DNA from: Marinilabiliales bacterium
Lineage (GTDB): Bacteria; Bacteroidota; Bacteroidia; Bacteroidales; SZUA-534
DNA: 9,847 nucleotides
Reading direction: 5' to 3'
Assembly (NCBI GenBank): GCA_003512955.1
Contig: DOTG01000019.1
Location: 1-9,847, forward strand
The stretch's first letter is position 1. Every line of letters starts with the position of its first letter. Under the pieces are notes generated by a model that had not been told where the DNA came from, searched no databases, and saw only the letters and a list, made by a program, of their open reading frames with translations. Below are positions 5,397 through 9,847 of the stretch, in pieces. The position numbers and the translations under genes were made by a program.

Positions 5397-7355
5397 TTAA
5401 TTGTTTTTAGAAGGAGGAGTTCCTTTGTTTTTGTTTTTCGGGTCGGTGGTTTTTCCCTTTTTATCCTTTTTCAGATGCGGGGGGGTAACCGTAGCCATTT
5501 CCCAATCAAACTCCAAATCCCAGTTACTTTTGGTTTCAACCTCTTTTGGGAAATAATATACCTGTTCCGGATGCTGCAACAACAAGAAGTTTCCAGTATC
5601 CCATTTTTTGTTCGGGTTTGTATCGTTAAATAATTTCAGCAAATATTTTTTGGGAACCAAATAAGGAATCGTTAAAGAGGTATCGCCTTGAATAAACCAC
5701 TCTTGTTGAACCGTTTCTTTTTCATCCATTAATTGCATCACCGATGGAAAACCAACTTTGGTAAGGTGAAGGGTAAGGTTGCTGTAATAATCGAGCCCCC
5801 GGGTGGTAAACGCGTATTTTAATGTGTCGTTGGCATTTCCAAACAAATCAATAAAGGCTCCCGAAGGAATTAGCAACTCGTATTTTTCCTCTTCCTCTTT
5901 AACAAAATCAATCAAATATTTCCGGGTCTGCAACGAGTCTTGAAAAAGTTTGAATTTTATAGGCTTCTTTATGGTATCATCCACAATTTTAATTAGTTGA
6001 ATGTTTTGGGTATTAACGGATTTTAATGGAAAACGGGCAACCAATTCAACGGGTTTGTTCAATTCAAAAGGAGCTTTGGCATTACAGCTAAAGGTTAACT
6101 CCGATGGTTTGGGCCCCGAATCAACTTTTTGATTTTCCTCTTTTTGGTTGAACAGGTTCAAACCAAAACGGCCCTCCTTTTTAGTTTCTTTAGGTTTTTC
6201 ATTTTCCACCTCTTTGGTTTCAAAAAAGGCCAATAGGGTATCTGTTTTTATGTAATCCACGAGGTTTGAGTCCTTCATTGTGTATTGGATTTGCAACTTC
6301 AAGCTGTCGCGATGGAACAAGGCCGTATCGGTAATCCAAAAAACCAGCGAATCATTTTTAGGCGTTTTTTCTTGTACAAACCAAGGCTCAGCAACGGTTG
6401 AATCAATGAGGGGTTGGATATGAAAACTGCTGTCCACAGGTTTATTGAAAGCCAGAACCACCTGTTGCCTCTCTAACCGGTAAAGGTTTTTAAAATACTG
6501 GAAGCCAAAATCTTCGGCAAACAGGAACAGTTGAATATTTCCGATGGTGGTCACCATGTTTTTCCGGTGTACCACAGAATCCATATAAACCGTGTCTTTT
6601 CGGTCGGGAGAAATGGAACTGATAAGGTGGAGGGTGTCCACAAACTCTTTTTCCACAAAACCCGGCATGTAGGCCGAATCTGTAAAAGCAACGGCCTCGG
6701 TGGGCAAGTCAAACTTAAGGTTATTGTTTTGATCTTTCAGGGCAAAAATCCGGTAGGGCTTGTTTTTCAAATTGGTTACCATAAAAGTCCCATTTTCATC
6801 GGTTTTTGCAATATAGGCAGGTAGGGTTTTCCTCGGGACGGAATCTACCAATGTTTCATAAAGCATTACATAAATGCCGGTTTCGGTCTTGTAATTAAAT
6901 GCATCCCGTAAAGTCCCGCCAAGGTAAATGGAATCGAAAACAGGCCCGGTTGAAAACTCAAATTGAAAATTTGGGAGCGGGTTGTTTTCCGTCAAATCGG
7001 ATAAAGCGCCATAAAAGTTGAAATTGTAGGTAGTGCTGTCTTTCAGGATATTGTTAATTTTCACAATCACGTTTTTTCCGCGGAGCTTCACATCTGGTTT
7101 CTCAGGCAGGGGAGGAGAAACCAATAATTCCTGCCGGATGTTTTTCAGAACCACAAACTCATTGAATTGAATCAAGAACCGGTCGCCTGTAAAGTTGGTG
7201 GAATAGTTTACCGGTTTGCTTTTTAATGGAACAGGAGGGGTGTCATCTTTTGGCCCTCCCATGGGAGATGATTGTCGGGCACAGGCCAAGGCAATAAGAG
7301 CAAAGAACGCGGCCACATATAGATTATTCGTAACAAAACGGTTAAATAAACTCAT
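5397..7355 (-). CDS. Large Ig-like (Big_5) domain lipoprotein
   Basis: 652 residues. A hydrophobic leader (12-24) ends at Cys25 in Ala-Leu-Ala-Cys, a slightly atypical lipobox. It is followed by SSPMGGPKDDTPP (29-41), a hallmark of a widespread Bacteroidota lipoprotein family. Residues about 38-137 form a bacterial Ig-like domain of the Big_5 type (threonine/proline start, 'FNEFVVLKNIRQELLVSPPL'). About 143-235 looks like a carboxypeptidase-regulatory-like sandwich with 'TDENGTFMVTNL'. The rest is beta-rich repeats of the same style. Two Asp/Asn-rich loops of the D-x-N-x-N type (208-216 and 578-586) resemble calcium-binding turns. The last 24 residues are Lys/Pro/Asn-rich and probably disordered. 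Function is unknown; members are thought to be surface or periplasmic. It is the first gene of a pair with the thiamine-binding gene and divergent from glpD. Confidence 0.88.
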   Translation of the reverse strand: MSLFNRFVTNNLYVAAFFALIALACARQSSPMGGPKDDTPPVPLKSKPVNYSTNFTGDRFLIQFNEFVVLKNIRQELLVSPPLPEKPDVKLRGKNVIVKINNILKDSTTYNFNFYGALSDLTENNPLPNFQFEFSTGPVFDSIYLGGTLRDAFNYKTETGIYVMLYETLVDSVPRKTLPAYIAKTDENGTFMVTNLKNKPYRIFALKDQNNNLKFDLPTEAVAFTDSAYMPGFVEKEFVDTLHLISSISPDRKDTVYMDSVVHRKNMVTTIGNIQLFLFAEDFGFQYFKNLYRLERQQVVLAFNKPVDSSFHIQPLIDSTVAEPWFVQEKTPKNDSLVFWITDTALFHRDSLKLQIQYTMKDSNLVDYIKTDTLLAFFETKEVENEKPKETKKEGRFGLNLFNQKEENQKVDSGPKPSELTFSCNAKAPFELNKPVELVARFPLKSVNTQNIQLIKIVDDTIKKPIKFKLFQDSLQTRKYLIDFVKEEEEKYELLIPSGAFIDLFGNANDTLKYAFTTRGLDYYSNLTLHLTKVGFPSVMQLMDEKETVQQEWFIQGDTSLTIPYLVPKKYLLKLFNDTNPNKKWDTGNFLLLQHPEQVYYFPKEVETKSNWDLEFDWEMATVTPPHLKKDKKGKTTDPKNKNKGTPPSKNN

Positions 7356-7457
7356 GAGATGGATGATTTTTTTAAAAGAATTTTAAGCTATCAAAAACCC
7401 TGCAAAAAAAATTTGGAACAACAAATTAACAGCAAAAGCACAGAAAAATCCGTTACT

Positions 7458-7497
7458 TTACTTTGCAAACATACAAAGTTTTATGGATACTTTTCAA
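7458..7497. promoter_or_regulatory. Overlapping divergent promoter elements between the Ig-like gene and glpD
   Basis: On the minus strand, TATGTTTG (7466-7473) fully matches the TAnnTTTG -7 element. A TTG on the same strand (7495-7497) lies 21 bp upstream, slightly long but acceptable; this would drive the Ig-like lipoprotein gene with a leader of roughly 100 nt. Directly abutting it, plus-strand TTACTTTG (7458-7465) is one mismatch from the same consensus and could serve glpD, though no TTG is seen at its -33. ACTTTG (7460-7465) and CAAAGT (7474-7479) form a 6-bp dyad around the minus-strand element. Confidence 0.4.
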
Positions 7498-9135
7498 CGC
7501 TTTTCAACCATTCAGCGCAAAGCTCTTGTTGCCCAGATGGCGGGGATTCATTTTGATATAGTGGTTTTTGGAGGAGGAATTACAGGTGCTGGAATCGCTT
7601 TGGATGCGGCAGATCGTGGCCTTTTGGTCGCCCTGTTCGAAAACAACGACTTTGCCTCGGGAACCAGTAGCCGATCAACCAAACTGGTGCATGGCGGGTT
7701 GCGGTACCTCGAAAAACTTCAGTTCCGGTTTGTGGCTCAGTTGGGAAAAGAGCGAAAAATCCTTCACGACAATGCAACCCACAATGTTATACCCGTTCCG
7801 GTACTTTTGCCCATTGTAAAAGGGGGGCAATTAAAAAGGAGCCTTTCATGGATGGGATTATTAATTTATGATTGGCTGGCCGGAGTAAAAAAGGAATATC
7901 GGACCCAATGGATACCTAAACAGGAATTATTGAATAAATATCCGTTCATGAATAGCGCCGGACTCAAAGGGGCTTACCGATATTATGAATACAAAACCAA
8001 TGATGGACGGTTGGTGATTGAGACTTTAAAAAAAGCTGTGGACGAAGGTGCGTTAGCCATCAATTTTTGTCAACCGCTAGAACTTATGTGTACTCAAGGC
8101 CGTGCCTCGGGGATAAAAATTCACGATTTGATCCAAAAACAGGAATTTGTAGTAAAGGCGAAGTGTTTTATCAATGCAACCGGACCTTGGTGTAGCGAAT
8201 TTATGTTAAAATTGGATGAGGGAATCTCTAAAAAACTTTTTCCAACCAAAGGAGTTCATTTGGTGGTTTCCCACAAGCGGTTTCCAATTTCCGAAGCGTT
8301 TTATTTCGACACCCAAGACAGGCGGATGATTTTTGCCATCCCCAGGCAGCAGCATGTGTATATCGGGACTACAGACACACCGTTTATTGGCGATTTGCGA
8401 CATCCCCGGTTGGAAAAATCCGATTTGATTTATTTGTTGGAATCGGTGAACGAAAAATTTAAAGGCCTTCAATTAACCGATGCCGATGTAGTTTCCTGTT
8501 GGTCAGGGTTGCGGCCGCTAATACAGGAGGTTGGTAAAAAGCCCAGTGAAATTAGCCGCAAGGAGGAGCTTTTTGTTTCCCGTTCAGGGATAATAAGCAT
8601 CACAGGCGGAAAACTAACAGGATATAGGTTAATGGCCAAAACAACGGTAGATTTAATTTTTAAGCAGCTCCATCTGCCAAGAAAAGCATGTAATACTCAT
8701 CAAATCAGGGTTTCAGGCAGTCAATGGCAAAACCCGCCCGAGATGAAAAAACTGGTGGAAATTGCCGATCAATACTTTGATTTTGCCAAACAGACCGGTA
8801 TTTCGGTAGCCTCTTTTAAAAAGCTGTTTTATCGGTATGGAACCAATATTGATGTAATTACCGAAAAAGCCTATGAATGGCTACGTACTGAGTTGGATGC
8901 AGAAAAACTTTGGTTGAAAGCTGAAGTTTGGTATTCGGTAACTCACGAAATGACGGCCGATTTATCCGGATTTTTTATTTATCGGACAGAAATGGTTCTT
9001 TTTGAACCACAACAGGTCACAGAACAATTGCCCTTTGTGGCCGGGTGCATGGCCGGATTGTTACAGTGGGATTCCGATGAAACGGACAAACAAATCAATC
9101 AATTTCAGGAACACTGGAAGGAATATCAACGATGA
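7483..9135 (+). CDS. glpD: Glycerol-3-phosphate dehydrogenase (FAD, quinone-linked)
   Basis: 550 residues, somewhat longer than the 501 of E. coli GlpD. It oxidises sn-glycerol 3-phosphate to dihydroxyacetone phosphate at the inner membrane and passes electrons to quinone. The FAD-binding Rossmann motif is GGGITGAG (30-37), followed by IALDAADRG (38-46), the conserved SGTSSRSTKLVHGGLRYLE stretch (59-77), and the second family signature GGKLTGYRLMA, coded around 8604-8640. The residue before the GGG is Phe rather than the usual Ile/Val. The C-terminal helical DAO_C domain carries 'FFIYRTEMVLFEP' where homologues usually have a double arginine, so one of those arginines is Tyr. The ATG at 7483 leaves a 24-residue leader as in relatives. 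No glpK or glpF is nearby. The stop overlaps the next gene by 4 bp (ATGA). Confidence 0.95.
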   Translation: MDTFQRFSTIQRKALVAQMAGIHFDIVVFGGGITGAGIALDAADRGLLVALFENNDFASGTSSRSTKLVHGGLRYLEKLQFRFVAQLGKERKILHDNATHNVIPVPVLLPIVKGGQLKRSLSWMGLLIYDWLAGVKKEYRTQWIPKQELLNKYPFMNSAGLKGAYRYYEYKTNDGRLVIETLKKAVDEGALAINFCQPLELMCTQGRASGIKIHDLIQKQEFVVKAKCFINATGPWCSEFMLKLDEGISKKLFPTKGVHLVVSHKRFPISEAFYFDTQDRRMIFAIPRQQHVYIGTTDTPFIGDLRHPRLEKSDLIYLLESVNEKFKGLQLTDADVVSCWSGLRPLIQEVGKKPSEISRKEELFVSRSGIISITGGKLTGYRLMAKTTVDLIFKQLHLPRKACNTHQIRVSGSQWQNPPEMKKLVEIADQYFDFAKQTGISVASFKKLFYRYGTNIDVITEKAYEWLRTELDAEKLWLKAEVWYSVTHEMTADLSGFFIYRTEMVLFEPQQVTEQLPFVAGCMAGLLQWDSDETDKQINQFQEHWKEYQR

Positions 9136-9671
9136 CGCAGCGTGAACACGTTTTAAATGGGGTGAAGTTAAATCTTTGGGTTACCCTCCTTGTGGTTCCT
9201 GTTTGGGGAATGGCTTGCCTTCCGTTTATTTACAATTCAGGATGGACACCATATTGGCACAAAGTTTACGCTTTATTGGATACAAAGTTTTTCATTTTGC
9301 TCCCGTCCGGCATTTTTGTACATGAGATGTTGCATGCCCTTACCTGGATGTTATTAAACCAGCAGGGTTTTGCATGGGTCAAATTTGGATTCAATGTAAA
9401 TGCACTTACTCCTTACACCCATTTTAAAGCACCTATGAAAGTATGGAAATATGTGCTAGGCGGTGCCATGCCCGGATTTATTATGGGTTTTATCCCGGTG
9501 GTTTTGAGTTACTTTTTTGGATCAGCAATCTTAAATTTTGTTGGATTCCTGTTCCTTTGGGCGGCCGGCGGAGACATAATTTCATTAATGATGCTTCGAA
9601 AAGTAAATAGAAACGATTTTGTATTAGATCATCCTGACAAAATGGGATTTTTAGTGGTAGATGAAGAATAA
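9132..9671 (+). CDS. DUF3267 family membrane protein, putative zinc metalloprotease
   Basis: 179 residues with about four membrane spans (about 13-33, 51-75, 107-127 and 130-147). HEMLH (64-68) at the end of the second span is an HExxH zinc motif. Family-typical blocks follow: TPYTHFKAPM (93-102), a Pro-containing span 'GGAMPGFIMG', GGDIISL (146-152) whose Asp148 could be the third zinc ligand, and DHPDKMGFLV (166-175). DUF3267 proteins are annotated as putative zincin peptidases resembling site-2 proteases, without proven substrates. The ATG shares four bases with the glpD stop (ATGA), indicating translational coupling. There is no known functional link to GlpD, so the pairing may be only operon economy. 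An active protease is plausible because the motifs are intact. Confidence 0.9.
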   Translation: MTQREHVLNGVKLNLWVTLLVVPVWGMACLPFIYNSGWTPYWHKVYALLDTKFFILLPSGIFVHEMLHALTWMLLNQQGFAWVKFGFNVNALTPYTHFKAPMKVWKYVLGGAMPGFIMGFIPVVLSYFFGSAILNFVGFLFLWAAGGDIISLMMLRKVNRNDFVLDHPDKMGFLVVDEE

Positions 9672-9737
9672 TCGTTCTGAATTAATTAGAAAATACAGGA
9701 ATAATGTCTTTTGAAAGTCAACGAAAAATTTTAGGTT

Positions 9738-9759
9738 TGTGTTTTTAATTTTAAACACA
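9738..9759 (+). terminator. Weak hairpin downstream of the DUF3267 gene
   Basis: Arms TGTGTTT and AAACACA pair perfectly around an 8-base AT-rich loop, 66 bp after the DUF3267 stop. The stem is short and only partly GC, and the sequence after it is not a T-run, so termination is only one reading of it. Confidence 0.25.
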
Positions 9760-9847
9760 TGTTAAAACAGTATCCACTAAAATGAGCCCCCTCAGAACCT
9801 TGTCCTTGATTATTTAATTGTTGATAAAATAATGAATCAATGTTTTC
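9760..9847 (+). mobile_element. Possible left end of an IS21-like insertion sequence
   Basis: From 9760 the sequence begins TGTTAAAACAGTATCCACTA and continues into AAAATGAGCCCCCT. From memory this is in the style of the terminal sequences of Bacteroidota IS21-type elements, which begin with TG and carry GAGCC/GGCTC-type repeats ahead of the transposase start. The ATG at 9832 could then be the first codon of an istA-like gene beyond the window. No transposase residues can be read, so this is tentative. Confidence 0.2.

Larger units (their letters stand above)
9672..9847. other. Right-end intergenic region
   Basis: No supportable gene. It holds a 7-bp hairpin (TGTGTTT at 9738-9744 and AAACACA at 9753-9759, loop of 8) that may end the glpD-DUF3267 transcript, although no good T-run follows it. 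An ATG at 9832 opens a frame that runs off the window after five codons. A minus-strand frame is open from the right edge to a stop at 9731-9733, but is too short to judge. Confidence 0.5.

Noticed and set aside
8206..8472. Minus-strand 88-codon frame within glpD
   Set aside because: Fully inside a well-supported enzyme gene, with no independent support.
9731..9847. Minus-strand open frame from the right edge ending at 9731
   Set aside because: 38 codons with Gln/Gly/Asn-rich low-quality sequence and no start visible; not distinguishable from chance.
1..9847. CRISPR array, tRNA or rRNA genes, defence system
   Set aside because: No regularly spaced repeats, tRNA-like cloverleaf or rRNA segments were seen, and no protein resembles a known defence effector.

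Overview
The window reads like a chromosomal segment from a member of the Bacteroidota, probably an environmental Bacteroidales/Marinilabiliales-type organism. The grounds are AT-rich intergenic DNA, Bacteroidota-style promoters (-33 TTG and -7 TAnnTTTG), few Shine-Dalgarno sites, many secreted or lipobox proteins, and protein families typical of the phylum: the Ig-like lipoprotein with a 'GGPKD.TPP' start, the DUF2490 barrel, and the VTC/DUF4956 pair. The exact genus cannot be read from the sequence.

Layout from left to right. Positions 1-41 hold no gene but contain a motif resembling the terminal inverted repeat of an insertion sequence. Two minus-strand genes (42-1406) encode an unrecognised secreted protein and a conserved helical lipoprotein. 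A compact minus-strand operon follows (4080 down to 1570). It encodes a small lipoprotein, a VTC/CYTH-type polyphosphate polymerase domain protein, a DUF4956 membrane protein and a DUF2490 outer-membrane barrel; the four genes overlap or nearly touch. A plus-strand cyclophilin-type peptidyl-prolyl isomerase (4241-5083) is divergent from that operon and has a very good phylum-type promoter. It converges, with only 4 bp between, on a minus-strand pair (7355 down to 5088): a large Ig-like lipoprotein and a thiamine-binding MTH1187/YkoF-type protein. Divergent from that pair is a plus-strand pair with an ATGA overlap: glpD (glycerol-3-phosphate dehydrogenase) and a DUF3267 membrane protein with HExxH. 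The right end (9672-9847) is non-coding as far as I can see and may contain the beginning of another insertion sequence.

How the genes may work together: most products are envelope proteins or envelope folding factors. The VTC operon is the most interesting unit. It combines a nucleotide-dependent polymerase of the triphosphate-tunnel fold, a multi-span inner-membrane partner, an outer-membrane barrel and a lipoprotein. This suggests a membrane-coupled polymer-synthesis system whose product and destination are unknown. The other genes (isomerase, thiamine-binding protein, Ig-like lipoprotein, GlpD, DUF3267) look like ordinary chromosomal content.
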